Assembly: GCF_032118995.1 (NCBI RefSeq) | Contig: NC_092651.1 | Location: 6,922,785-6,986,784 of the forward strand | DNA from: Asterias amurensis | Taxonomy: Eukaryota; Echinodermata; Asteroidea; Forcipulatida; Asteriidae | DNA length: 64,000 bases | Reading direction: 5' to 3' | In this document: one piece after another, positions 30,601-39,945 of the stretch | How positions within the stretch are numbered: the first letter of the stretch is position 1 | How the letters are laid out: every line of letters begins with the position of its first letter | Made by a program: the position numbers and the translations under genes | Notes under the pieces: generated by a model | What the model saw: the letters and a program-made list of their open reading frames with translations, nothing else | The model's database searches: none | Told to the model about the DNA's origin: nothing

Positions 30601-33170
30601 GTTGGGAGGACATTAGACCAAGTGTATTACTATATGTTGGTTGGTCTTGGTCGTCGTCTACAGCAGATGGGAATAGTTCAATCTGGTCATGAGGAACGGC
30701 AGCTTTGTAAGGTAAACGACATTCTGACATTTGTCTTTTATTTGTGTTTATTTGTGACTTGTCACTCCAATATCACTCACTGTAAACAAAAAAGGTTAAC
30801 CTATTAAACACATGAGTACTTAAAACACCACGTGCAAATATTTACAATCCAGGTCTTTGTTCTAACTTCTTGGTGATTGGATCGCAATACCCTTGTTATA
30901 TCTATAGGTTATGTTACTAAACAAAATTGAATCTTTTCATTTGATGTTGAAAGAAAAGAGGTTACAAGTAGCAGTGTGAGGAAGGATTAATAACTGAAAG
31001 ACTGCAAAAGTTTGTTTTTCATCATGTTCATAAAGTTCACAATTTATTTCATACTACCCCCTATTTATGTTTTGGGTATCGCCCAAAAGTTTAAAGTGCC
31101 ATCAATTGTGCTTTTAACTTCCTGATTTATGTGATAGCTAAACTAAATTTTGAAAATTTGCATTTTTGTACCAAGTTCTTTCTGCTTTAATACATGTAGC
31201 ACTTGATGCATCTGCAAGAAAGGTTGACAAAACAGTGGAACTCTCCTCCATGTACATTACCACACATCTTTCAAAGAATCAGGAAGCAACATTTACTACT
31301 ATTTTACCTGCAATCATACACACAAGGACAAAGCGCACCCTTCAATGTAGAAAGATTGACTATAGCAGGATTTGAGAAACGATTCATTTAGAAGCAATTT
31401 CAGATTAAACTGCATTTTAATCCCTGTGTCTATAACCACAAATAGAAGGGCATTGATTCCCAAAGTGTAAGCCCGGTTCATGCAATTATGAACAGAAGCA
31501 AATTCGATGTGAATTTGACGTCGCAACCCTCCTTTCGTAGTGATATTTGCAAGTGAGTAGAGCAGAGTTGGAACTACTACAAATTATTTGTTGCGAATTT
31601 GTGACGTCAACATTCACTTCGCATTTGCATTCGCTGGAAGTATGAACCGGGCTTAATACATTTGGCTTATCAATTAGGACTGCTTCTTTCTAAGTACGAT
31701 TTTATGGTGGTTTTTTTCAAGTTACTACCAAAGGTAGGCCTTTAGCCTCCCTTTAAATGGTCTTTTGATACTCAAGTTGTTTTCAATACCCACATGACTT
31801 GCGCAGTCTAAATACATGCTAAATAATCAGCGCTCCCTGTTGCTTTGATGAATGCACTCCCATAGGGCTGTGTAGAATCTGGTTTGCAGTGACTGTCGGC
31901 TTAAACTTGATATATGTTATTTATGGTATGTTGTGTTGGTATTTAGATAGCCAAGCAGTACTGCCCTCATCACGTTGGCCACTACTTGGGAATGGATACA
32001 CATGATACTGGATGTGTTTCAAGAAATAGTCCACTTCAGCCAGGTATGGTGGTTACTATAGAGCCAGGTGAGTTGTATAACATCAAGCACGGGTAAAAGA
32101 GGGTAGGGACTAGTTCTTTCACGGCCGTTTAAAACAGGCAATTCGAGCCTGCAAGGTTTTTAATGGCCGTGAAAGAACTAGTAGCTACCCTTTATTCCTA
32201 TTCATAAATACCTTTTTGGTTAAAAGGCGTTATAAAGTAAGGACCTCTGTAAAACTTGTCCGTTTCCGATGTGGTTGAGCTCTGTCATGTTTCTACCTCC
32301 ATGGTATGTATGTTACATGTAGGATGTACAACGTCTGTGTGTTGCATGTCTATTTCCGACAGTTTCCGGTTCCTTTCGTGCGCCTGCGTGTATAGTCTTG
32401 CTGCAACACGTTCTGGTTTACCTTTCACGCGCAGCGCGGCCAACTCACCGACTGTGCCTCATTGCCCGTAACAAGAAACATCTTGCATCAAGACTAGCGC
32501 GGAGTATCCGCACACACCCGGTTATAAACACTGGTCATTATCAAAGGTTTAAGCACCCCCACGTGACGCACTCTCCACCAATAGGAATAGCGAAACGTTC
32601 TGAGGTATTTATGATTGACTTATTACAAGTTTTTTGTTTATGCCCCGCCTAGCGAAGCAAGCCAAAGGGGCACGTGTTTGGTGTGTGTGTGTGTGTGTGT
32701 GTGTGGGTTTGTATTCAAACCGGGGACCTATAACAAAAGGGATAATGGGGTCCACAATGAACAAGGGAGGGTCTCCGATTGCAGGGGTTCACACACTTGT
32801 GGGTGTGTGTGCGTGATCATTGTCTGAGTGATAACTCCAGAAGGACTTGGTGGGTCAACTCCAAACCTGGTTTGTGGATTGGCCTAGGGATCTCCTAAAT
32901 CCGATTGTTTTTTTGACCCCCTCAGTTTAAAATATTACGGTCATTATGCCTAAAACAACAGAAATGTTGTCTGAGCAGTATTTAGAATAGTTTTAATTTA
33001 TTTTTCAAGGTCTGTATATTCCTGAGACTGACACCAATGCTCCAGCCAAATTCCGTGGTATTGGGATCCGAATTGAAGATGATGTACTTATCACATCTGC
33101 TGGACCACAAGTTCTCTCCCAAGAATGTCCAAAGGAGATCAGTGACATTGAAGAGCTGATGAGAAGGTAG
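21384..33170 (+). CDS. XPNPEP3: XPNPEP3, mitochondrial Xaa-Pro aminopeptidase 3 (4 coding exons)
   Basis: Metallo-aminopeptidase of family M24B that removes the first residue from peptides with proline in position 2. The human and yeast relatives trim imported mitochondrial proteins. Exons 21384-21603, 29567-30711, 31947-32067 and 33010-33170 join in phases 1, 0 and 1 and give 548 residues (human about 507). Residues 1-73 form an Arg/Ser-rich presequence. The N-terminal aminopeptidase-P domain follows from RYLGQP, and the C-terminal pita-bread fold has all five metal ligands: D373 (MDAGCE), D384 (SDITRTWP), H467 (HHVGHYLG), E494 (TIEPG) and E518 (RIEDD). It is tail to tail with PPAT. The fit to the vertebrate protein is strong throughout, so the call is secure; the exact start (Met1 or Met2) is open. 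Confidence 0.96.
21870..21998. mobile_element. Foldback MITE in XPNPEP3 intron 1
   Basis: Inverted arms of about 45 bp (21870-21915 and 21952-21997) share TCGTCTCCCGTAACCTCA / TGAGGTTACGGGAGACGA and GTTTCGG / CCGAAA, around a short spacer. No coding capacity. Confidence 0.8.
21999..23137. other. Intron 1 segment with inverted blocks and (GT)n
   Basis: Related inverted blocks occur near 22184-22220 and 22398-22425 (AGGGCGCACTGG / CCAGTGCGCCCT with CATAGAGTTA / TAACTCTATG), so a small TIR element is possible. A (GT)n run lies near 22498-22514. The remainder is AT-rich with no gene seen. Confidence 0.45.
23138..23420. mobile_element. hAT-like non-autonomous TIR element
   Basis: Perfect 14-bp terminal inverted repeats CAGGGGTCGAAATT / AATTTCGACCCCTG bound 283 bp with several GGGCTA/TAGCCC blocks. 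The CAGGG terminus is typical of hAT elements. Flanks TCTCACAC and CACACACA do not give a clean 8-bp duplication, so the superfamily is tentative. Confidence 0.75.
23421..24006. other. Intron 1, no feature recognised
   Basis: AT-rich intronic DNA with a short poly-C run near 23589. Nothing else supported. Confidence 0.4.
24007..24494. mobile_element. TTAA-flanked repeat family A, copy 1 (composite right end)
   Basis: Starts TTAAAGCCATTGGACAC and has a first right end GTCCAATGGCTTTAA at about 24391. A further ~60 bp and then a second right end GTCCAATGGCTTTAA close at 24494. The inverted termini with TTAA suggest a piggyBac-type non-autonomous element. The 24240-24452 part is nearly identical to 29141-29358. 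Confidence 0.75.
24504..24878. mobile_element. TTAA-flanked near-palindromic MITE family B, copy 1
   Basis: TTAAAGGAACACGTTGCC at the left is mirrored by GGCAACGTGTTCCTTTAA at the right. The arms pair over almost the whole length, meeting at AGTCAAAATTTTGAC. Very long TIRs and TTAA ends indicate a piggyBac-like foldback MITE. ORFs within it are shadows. Confidence 0.88.
24879..25326. other. Intron 1 between MITE copies
   Basis: Non-coding. It contains repeated GGCCCAAC / TTGGGC blocks (about 25010-25160) that may belong to a further degenerate repeat. No gene seen. Confidence 0.4.
25327..26040. mobile_element. TTAA-flanked repeat family C, copy 1, interrupted by family B
   Basis: Left end TTAAAGGCTCTGGACACC and right end TACCAATAGTGTCTAGGGCC match the ends of copies at 43402, 49684 and 60931. 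A family B element (25428-25816) sits inside. Removing one TTAA restores the CAATTGAAC/TTGGTCG junction seen in uninterrupted copies. Confidence 0.82.
25428..25816. mobile_element. Family B MITE, copy 2, nested in family C
   Basis: Same near-palindrome as copy 1, inverted relative to it, with TTAA at both ends. It is the younger insertion because it splits family C. Confidence 0.88.
26041..26613. other. Intron 1, no feature recognised
   Basis: Non-coding stretch with average composition. The 26470-26610 part, with TTCTCAAAAACTGCAGCACC and AAACCATGCAAG, looks like a degenerate relative of families A/C. No gene seen. Confidence 0.35.
27229..27274 (+). other. G-quadruplex-prone G-rich tract
   Basis: At least six runs of three or more G separated by one- to three-base spacers on the transcribed-sense strand of XPNPEP3 intron 1. 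The pattern fits intramolecular G4 motifs; folding is not shown. Confidence 0.7.
27320..27945. repeat. ~18-bp minisatellite (GGAACGTAAGC family)
   Basis: Irregular tandem array of CTTGGAACGTAAGCGTAGC-type units, many diverged (GAAACGTAAGC, GGAACGTTAGC), over about 620 bp. Minus-strand ORFs here repeat a YVPRY/TFQ-like pattern and are artefacts. Confidence 0.88.
28916..29358. mobile_element. Repeat family A, copy 2
   Basis: TTAAAGCCATTGGACCC to GTCCAATGGCTTTAA (28916-29297), plus 61 bp of right flank that is the same as after copy 1. It ends about 200 bp before XPNPEP3 exon 2. Confidence 0.8.
29567..30711 (+). CDS. XPNPEP3: XPNPEP3 coding exon 2 (1,145 bp)
   Basis: Acceptor CATCATGCAG|GTCGCC; donor TGTAAG|GTAAAC. 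It encodes residues 74-455 without interruption: the whole aminopeptidase-P N domain ([38 protein letters not shown]), then the start of the peptidase domain ([19 protein letters not shown]) with metal ligands D373 and D384. The mammalian gene divides this stretch among several exons (general knowledge), so the single large exon is notable. Reading past the donor adds only chance codons to a stop at 30807. Confidence 0.96.
30712..31467. other. XPNPEP3 intron 2, first part
   Basis: AT-rich intronic sequence with no recognised feature before the foldback at 31468. Confidence 0.4.
31468..31655. mobile_element. Foldback MITE in XPNPEP3 intron 2
   Basis: Perfect 14-bp ends TAAGCCCGGTTCAT / ATGAACCGGGCTTA enclose further inverted blocks (AATTTGACGTC / GACGTCAACATT). 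About 188 bp, non-coding. Confidence 0.8.
31947..32067 (+). CDS. XPNPEP3: XPNPEP3 coding exon 3
   Basis: Acceptor GGTATTTAG|ATAGCC; donor CCAG|GTGAGT. It encodes [20 protein letters not shown] and then [13 protein letters not shown], with metal ligands H467 and E494. The exon is 121 bp and leaves one base of a Gly codon that exon 4 completes. Confidence 0.96.
32101..32190. mobile_element. Short foldback in XPNPEP3 intron 3
   Basis: Arms GGGTAGGGACTAGTTCTTTC and GAAAGAACTAGTAGCTACCC pair, followed inward by CACGGCC / GGCCGTG. It begins 33 bp after the exon 3 donor. Confidence 0.75.
32191..32612 (-). repeat. Repeat family D, copy 1
   Basis: The stretch containing ACGTGACGCACTCTCCACC, CAATAGGAATAGCGAAACG and TTGCATCAAGACTAGCGCGG is present in reverse at 52587-53047. 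Both copies have an ATTCATAAATACC end. It looks like a dispersed non-coding element. Plus ORFs across it are not supported. Confidence 0.75.
32679..32704 (+). repeat. (GT)n microsatellite
   Basis: About 13 GT dinucleotides in XPNPEP3 intron 3. Confidence 0.9.
32705..33009. other. XPNPEP3 intron 3, last part
   Basis: No feature beyond the exon 4 acceptor tract. TGATAACTCCAGAAGGAC may belong to a dispersed repeat; not assigned. Confidence 0.35.
33010..33170 (+). CDS. XPNPEP3: XPNPEP3 coding exon 4 (C-terminus)
   Basis: Acceptor TTTTTCAAG|GTCTG completes the Gly codon, then [23 protein letters not shown] (ligand E518), [13 protein letters not shown] and stop TAG at 33168. The stop overlaps a donor-like AGAAG|GTAGTA. 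Use of that donor with an acceptor at 34707 would change the tail by only a few residues. An AATAAA at 33348-33353 is a plausible polyadenylation signal. Confidence 0.93.
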
Positions 33171-35737
33171 TACAATGTGTATACATGTATCATTTGAACA
33201 TGGACGGCAAGCCTGTCACACAGTACCTTACTCTATTCGATGCCTACAAGACTCTGACCTTTATAGCTAAATACTTCGAGTTGTAGTACTAAAACAAATA
33301 TATTTTACTATGTAATTTATTCAAATGCACAGTACAGGATGGTTCAAAATAAAATTATACAATTAGAAAAATGTATCCCAACTGGATTTTTATAAAGTAA
33401 CAAGAATCTGGCACTAAGTATTGGTGGACCAAGGTCCTAGCTTTTTAATTTGTACCAAATCAGTCCCTGGCTGTTCCGCATGAGTGAGCACTAGCTAATT
33501 ACTTTTGTCAGATTTTAATTGGCTTGTGCACAAAAGTGAAAGGATTTTAATAGAAGGGCAATTCCACCAAAAAGTGTCCTCGGCCCAAAAAATTGAAGTC
33601 AAATTTGTGGATTTAAATTTAAAGTAGCAAGAAAGAGTGATACCCAGTGATTTCAAATCTAGCTTTGTTTCATTTTTTTTTTTGGTTTTCCATGTTTTTC
33701 ATCGTTTATCAAAAAAGTTTTTTTTGAGCCAAATTCATGATTTTTGGGGAATGTTTGGCACAATTGTCTAAAATGCCCTCCTGGTTACATTTTAGATGAT
33801 ATTCCAATTATTCTTGGCTTAAAACATATAACTGGTGGTAAGTATTCACAATTTTAAAGAAACTTCATTGTCAATTTATTCACATGTTGCTGCCATTCGT
33901 TTTAATTAGCCCTTAATTACCAATTATGAAATGTAATGTCCATGACATTGCATGGTGTTTAGTTTTATATTTTAAAGCCAGTATGAGACATTTTCATGAG
34001 ACTTCATACGCAAAGCTAGTTTTTAGGGGCTAATCCTATAATGCAAGAAAATCAATAAAAAATTAATTACAACTGTGCTAACGAGCGTCATGGACATTAC
34101 ATTTAGCGTCATGGACATTACGTCATGGACATTACATGTCACATGACACTTACCTTTTTGAAGGTAAATGCTACAATTTATCAATTGGACCTATTGTAGG
34201 TAAACCTGGACTAGTCAAAGAGAACATTTGTCATAGACCTCATCAGAAATTTACTTCAAGCTCTTTTTTAGCAGCGCGTTTAGTGGCAACATCGTGCACA
34301 GATTCTACAAACTGACAGCTCAAATCCGAGATTTTCAGGTGAGTTTTCTCATGGAACTGTTCTTTGCTAAAACATTCAAGTGACATTGAAATATATATGT
34401 GAACTGTTGGTGAGACATGTTTAGATGAATGTAGGACATTATAAACAGACTTTATCATCAAAGAAGACTTCTCAAGGCCTAGGCGTAATGCAGATTTGTA
34501 CACATCTATGGATAGCTTGGATACAAAGACATCATACATAAAGTAATTTTTTATTTTTACATAATTTCAGAATGGCTAGACTTGAGTACAGAGGCAGAAA
34601 AAGTATAGAGAGAAAACAAGACAAAACATGGGAACATGATTGTGATAAACAAAGCCCCATGCAGCCAATCTTTCCCTCATTTGTTGTTCTCTGTTCTTGT
34701 TTTGCAGGTCAATCTAGGTGGAACGTGTAGAGGATGACCTCAATGACTGTCTCGTATTTGGAAAACTAAGGAAGCATCTACGATTGACCTGTTCCTCCCA
34801 AGAAGTCCTCCCAACTCATTTTAACTGATCTTCTGGGAATTGTTCTCCCAGTCTTGAACAAAGCAGTATTCAGATCAACTTTGAAAATTACAGAAACCTT
34901 TGATGTTTATTTTCCATTTACTGTCATCACAAAATGTTGACGCAAGATGTTCAGTATATTACTCAAGATGAACAATTACCATGTGAGAAACACAAAAAAA
35001 GGAATTATGTTCAAGTTAATTAGAAAAAAAGGTTACTTCATGTATACCTACATCTCTGGTCTATCATAACTACTCCAAGGCAGAAGCCAGCCTGGTTGGA
35101 TGTGGACGGAAAGTGCAAAAAGGGGACTTACCGAGGGGCGGGGTTTAAGTGAGATTCTGGGGGAGGATTGGTTCTTAAAAATGTTTGGAAGAGGTTAAAC
35201 ATTAAGATAGGGACATTCATTTTAGTTTAAAACCCATATTAAGAGCAAGGCAGCACATGGGTTTACAAATTCAGGGTAAAAGCATGATGCATCATTTTAC
35301 AAGTTTGACGTAATGTCCATGACGCTAAAAATAACCCAAAATGTAATGTCCATGACGCTCTATTAAGATGTGTAACAAGAAAGTTGACAGGTTTTCTTAA
35401 AAATATTATCAATGTTCATGTTAACTACTTCCCTGTTTAGCAAATAAAAAGGTATTCTAAAAATTTTGAACTTTAACTTCACAGAGTTTTGGAATTGAGT
35501 GTGTTGTACCCAAAACCCACTTCCGTTTTTCGTAATGTCCATGACGCTCGTTAGCTGTGCTCTGACTCCTTAATTAATTTGAACTTTTCCAAATACATAG
35601 TATCATTTGACTTACTAGGACACAAGATACTAGTATCAAGCACAAAACTCTAAATCAAAGCTACTTGGTGTGTTTAACTGACCAACAAAGTTCTAAAAAT
35701 GTCTCAAAACGTAATGTCCATGACGTGGAATTGCCCA

Positions 35738-36246
35738 GAAGCAAACACCGTAGTAGGAAGGAAGGGTATGTGCTTTGTTGCTCACAAATTTGCTAAGAAA
35801 TCGGATGAACCCTCAGTCCTCCATGAGTCTACCAAGTTCCGACGCAGGCCAAATGGAAATCATTATGGCGAATGCAACATCAGATGTTTGCAGCAGATCG
35901 ACCAGTTCTGGGTCGGTAAGACAGTCCTTGTTCCAGTAGCCTGTTACTGGTACTATTTAACATTTTTGTAAACTGTGTTGGACAGGGAATGTTTGGGTAC
36001 TCTGCGGAACTCTTGAAGCACTGCAGAGACACTGCATTAGTACGATGGTACTCCGATACCAAAAAGGATCTCTGTTGTGGTGTGTACTGTGGATGAACCG
36101 AGCTGTACTCAATTCAGTGCATAAACGTTGAAATGTACGATGACTTTCAGTTTCAAATCAAAGCTTGACATTCTGTCATGTGACATAAAAAATTTGTGAG
36201 CAGCAAAGCACATACCCCACTTGCACCATGCCCATACTACGGGTTG
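35738..36246. mobile_element. Foldback element inserted in the right end of the 3.2-kb element
   Basis: GGGTATGTGCTTTGTTGCTC at the left is mirrored by GAGCAGCAAAGCACATACCC at the right, with outer CCGTAGTA / TACTACGGG. It separates two halves (AATTGCCC and CCTTTCACTTTTGTG) that are contiguous at the left end of the host element. Confidence 0.7.
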
Positions 36247-36295
36247 TGCTGTTGCAACCCTTTCACTTTTGTGTGCAAGCCAATTAAAATTTATT

Positions 36296-36481
36296 TTTAA
36301 CACATGTCATGACAAGGCGAAACGCGCGGAAACAAGGGTGGGGTTTTCGTTGTTTTCTCCGGACTCCGATGACCGATTGAGCCTAAATTTTCACAGGTTT
36401 ATTATTTGATATAGAAGTTGTGGTACACAAAGTGTGGGCCTTGGAAAACACTGTTTACCGAAAGGGTCCAATGGCTTTAAG
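36296..36481. mobile_element. Repeat family A, copy 3 (truncated, inverted)
   Basis: Contains GACATGTGTT and CACCCTTGTTTCCGCG in reverse, TTTCACAGGTTTATTATTTG and end GGGTCCAATGGCTTTAA. It interrupts the right inverted repeat of the 3.2-kb element. Confidence 0.8.
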
Positions 36482-36590
36482 TAATAAGCTAGTGTTCACT
36501 CATGCGGCACAGCTGAGGATTGGTTGAAATTAAAAAGCTATGACCTTGGTCCACCAATACGTAGGGCTATAAAAAATCCAATTGCGACAT

Positions 36591-37930
36591 TTTTTCTAAT
36601 ATACTTTTTTTTTAAACACCCTGTTCACGTGTATCAGAATGTAGTGCAATTTTGCAAATAATTTATAAGCCTCATTGTTTATAAGCCTCAGTACAAAAAG
36701 ATTGGAGAGATTCAGCTGACAACAGACACTGACAACCTTAAGTACATGTAGCTGCACAGAAGTACCCAGAAAAGATGCGTCAGTGGTGAGCCAGTCAAAA
36801 TGTGTTGCCAGAAGCACACTTGAAGTTCGGAAGTCAAGGGGGCGGGGTGTGGCTGGCAGGCCTAAAATGTAGCAAAACATTTGTCTGACAGCTTAATACT
36901 TTATACTGGGAATGGTGTTTTTGGTTATTAACATGGTTTCAGATGGTTCCTCCAATGTTTAACCTGGGGGCGGAGCTCCATAAAGGGGAGGTTTTAGTAT
37001 ATATTTTAAGAGGCTGTATCGTATAAACGATATGGAGTATGGATTTAATTGTTGTTGATTTTTAGTTCATTTTAGCCATAGTGGAACAATTAGACAAATG
37101 ATCACATGTACTTCTGAGCTGATTTGACAACAGGTTAATTTCAACCCATAGGTTTGTACAGTAAACATTCAGGGGAGGGGGTGTCTGGCAGGCCTAATGC
37201 AGCAGAAAATTTGTCTGGCGGTTGATATGTTTTATTTAGCATCATGTTAATGACCATTTCCACTTGGTTTCATGATGGGGGTCCATCCATATCTGACTAT
37301 GTCAGGTTACCCCTAAATGTTCCTGTACTCAAATATTGGTACCTTGTTCATTTAACCAAAGAAGTGTGGGCTGCCGCTCTATTGACTTGTCGCAACACTC
37401 CCTGACGCTGGACCATTCATGTTAACATACCTAATAGAAGTTGGTCCCAGCCAACGTCAGCGAGCGGTCTTCGCTATAGGCTACCGCAAGGACCACAGTG
37501 CACCACAGTAAATTAATCCCCACATTAACACACCCACTCCCAAATGGCCAGAAAGAGACAGCAATGACAGGAATGGACATAGTCCCATTTAGAGTGACTT
37601 TAACTTGTTTAATTTATACTCATTCATCCAATCTCTTCTCGTCTATATTACAAAATCTACTACAAAAGTTATTCGGCTAATCTGTAATTACACTAACTTT
37701 CCCTTTAATCAAATGATTTCCAAAGATAATAATGATGCATATTAGGGTAAATGATTGTGTAAAGCTTGATTTAATTATTGCCTCCCACTAAAGCGTGAGG
37801 CTCCTTCCCTGATTATTGAACACAACACTCACGTTAATTATAGATGGTTCTGGACCTGATGGTCGCAGTAGGGGAAAAAAAAGGGCACGACCCACACCCG
37901 CTCCGTCCTTTTATGTCTTCGCTCTAGGTT
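36591..37930. other. Intergenic DNA with a ~335-bp duplication
   Basis: Two diverged copies near 36838-36960 and 37170-37280 share GTCTGGCAGGCCTAA, AAAATTTGTCTGGCGG and ATGGTTTCAGATGG-like parts. The rest has no recognised gene. Confidence 0.45.
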
Positions 37931-37939
37931 GGCACCCTC

Positions 37940-38035
37940 CAAAAAACATACCTTATTCCCTAAAGTGACAGCTAGGTTCTAGCCAGGCTATGTTGCTATA
38001 GCGAACTAAACATCTTCAGCAAATCACCGTTGCAG
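37940..38035. repeat. Direct repeat partner of 41346-41440
   Basis: GACAGCTAGGTTCTAGCCAG and CTTCAGCAAATCACC are shared with 41382-41440, weakly extended upstream (CACCCTCCA). The two copies flank about 3.3 kb. They could be remnants of terminal direct repeats or independent copies of one repeat. Confidence 0.55.
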
Positions 38036-39725
38036 GTTCTTCATCTGCTTCCCACTGAATGGTTGGGGTAGGTGACAGGACAATTTCTGCAACTTCCTCA
38101 AATGGTGCCTCGTCCTGCTGTTCAGGGGTATTCTCGTCTGCGTTGCTTCCCTCCGACTCTCCAGGCTTGTCTGCTGCTAACTTTTTGGATAGAAGCAATA
38201 CACCGATCGATTAAGCCAGGCCCAATTATCATTGACCAATCACAACCGCGAAATCTGATCACCATTGGAACCGTTTGGTGATCTTTGCACTAATGGTGAT
38301 CGGGTTTCGCGGCTGTGATTGGTCAACTGGTAAGGAGGCGGGGCGTAATGGATTGGTCTATTACTTTGAACTTGAGTGCGTAACTACTGCAGGTGCACTT
38401 TCCTCATCATTAGGCGCCTTCGACAGGGTGCACGGATTGTAAGGTCGCTTCTCTTTTCTAGCCCTTTTTCCCTCATCACCTGCAACGTTTCCTCTTCCTT
38501 TTGGGGGATGAGGTACTTGTTGCCTTCACAACTTTTCCTGTCATCGCTCTTTGACGTCTGCTCGCGCCCATTCTCACCTTCATGGCTGCACCTACTACTA
38601 GTCGCTCTCACAACTTTCTTGTTATGGCCCTGAGGCGTCTCTCCACCAGTCCATGCCTATTGTTGGCTTTATGGCTACTACTGGGGGTCTTTGTGGGCCT
38701 CCTTTCGCCTGTATCCGAGCAGGTGCTTTTTCTCTCCCAGGCTCAAGCATTTTTGCCTCTATCTGGTCGACCTCATCCACCCTCTCAGGATGGCAGTTAC
38801 GGCAGTGGGCCCATAAGTTGTCTTGCCTACCATTCTTGTGTGAACATCTCCCACACAAACTTCTCTTATATGCATAGACATCTTGCATTAGGGGCATTCT
38901 GTCTTCTTTCCTTTCTGGTCTTTTTAGGGGGTTCCTCGTTATCTCTCCCCATTATTATTCACATAATGCTTTTACTGCCTGCAATGACACACAAAGAAGA
39001 ACTGGTTAATGTTGTGATTTATATAAACTGCTTTAACTGCTACACTCCGTCTACATCTACATCTATTTACACTCTTTCCCAATTACAAAGTATAGCTATT
39101 TGGCCTTTTACTCTCACGTGGTGGGTTTCCCCCTTGTGTGTGGGACCACGGGCCTATAGCTAGACTACTTGTAGTGTGTCCCTTCGAGGTTCTGCCACTA
39201 CTTTATTCTGCCCCTTCTTGCAACTCACTGTTGTCTTATTATCTACCATCGACAATTGGGTTTGCTCAGATAGATGCACTAGTGTATTCAGAGAGGTTCC
39301 TTCAGTTGTTAAGGAAGATGGAAATTCGAAATCAATCTCGTCTGGAGCTAAACTGGGACTCTGTGATGCCTGTTCTTGCACACCTTGAATATGAATGTTG
39401 CTCTCACTATTCACAAGATTTTCCTCCAAACTGGGTCTCATCGGTGGCTCCAGCTACCCATTTTTCTGCTCACCTTTATTGGGTTTCGACCTGTCACAGT
39501 AAACCACCTTCTTCCCTCGCTGACTCCTTTGAATTCTACAAGTAACGTCGGGCAGCTTGTACAATGTATGTAATTAGATATGGCCCCTCCCATCTGCATT
39601 GTAGTTTTGCAGGGTTGTGCAAGCTTGTTTAGGATTGCTCGGCGGTTGTAGTGTGCCTTTTGCCTTCTGCTTTAGGCATTCTCCTGCCCTAGTTTGAGCT
39701 GCTCTCATCTGCTGTCGCTATTTTA
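38036..39725 (-). pseudogene. Decayed Ty3/gypsy-like retroelement 3' part
   Basis: On the minus strand, short frames separated by stops and shifts include WEGPYLI followed, after a frame change, by GKKVVYCDRSKP (about 39610 down to 39480). These are the hallmarks of the C-terminal end of a gypsy-type integrase. Further down are a Ser/Glu-rich frame (39441-39160), a Cys-rich frame with CGRC and CRNC pairs (38897-38622), a basic PKRKRKR stretch and an acidic frame (38198-38016). A later foldback interrupts at 38232-38325. Reverse transcriptase, RNase H and protease are not seen. Whether the Cys-rich part belongs to the same element is uncertain. Confidence 0.6.
38232..38325. mobile_element. Short foldback with paired CCAAT boxes
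   Basis: Arms of about 35 bp share TTGACCAATCACA / TGTGATTGGTCAA and GATCACCATT / AATGGTGATC. It lies within the decayed retroelement. Confidence 0.75.
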
Positions 39726-39728
39726 GCC

Positions 39729-39945
39729 TTGATCAAGGCGCTACAGCCAGCCGCGACCTGCAAAATCCCAGTCCCCGTCACTGAGTTCCGCCAGCGCACC
39801 CCATACATAACACAGTGCATATAATACGTGTACAGCGTATGTACACACACATACCTACTGTATGTATGTACATTACATGTACCATCTGTATGGTACACGT
39901 ATGGTACATCATGAGTACTTTCTAAGTAGCGCCTTGATGGTTTTG
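39729..39945. mobile_element. Possible small TIR element
   Basis: ATCAAGGCGCTAC at the left is mirrored by GTAGCGCCTTGAT at the right. The interior has TACATGTA-rich and GTATGT-rich sequence. It abuts the upstream limit of the integrase remnant. Confidence 0.5.

Larger units (their letters stand above)
33370..36590. mobile_element. ~3.2-kb element with long inverted ends and GTAATGTCCATGACG motifs
   Basis: The left end (about 33395-33560) with TTGGTGGACCAAGGTC, CGCATGAGTGAGCACTAGCT and TTGTGCACAAAAGTGAAAGG is mirrored at the right end (about 36240-36570), where two later insertions split the repeat. The motif CGTCATGGACATTAC occurs three times near 34086-34135. Its complement GTAATGTCCATGACG occurs near 33938, 35310, 35341, 35535 and 35711. 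Orientation is largely mirror-symmetric, like subterminal transposase sites. No transposase ORF seen. It begins about 200 bp after the XPNPEP3 stop. Confidence 0.7.

Noticed and set aside
30712..30807. Extension of XPNPEP3 exon 2 to a stop at 30807
   Set aside because: A consensus donor at 30711 and exact phase with the [12 protein letters not shown] exon show these codons are intronic.
38582..39163. 193-codon plus-strand ORF
   Set aside because: Antisense shadow of the decayed minus-strand retroelement frames, which carry recognisable motifs.
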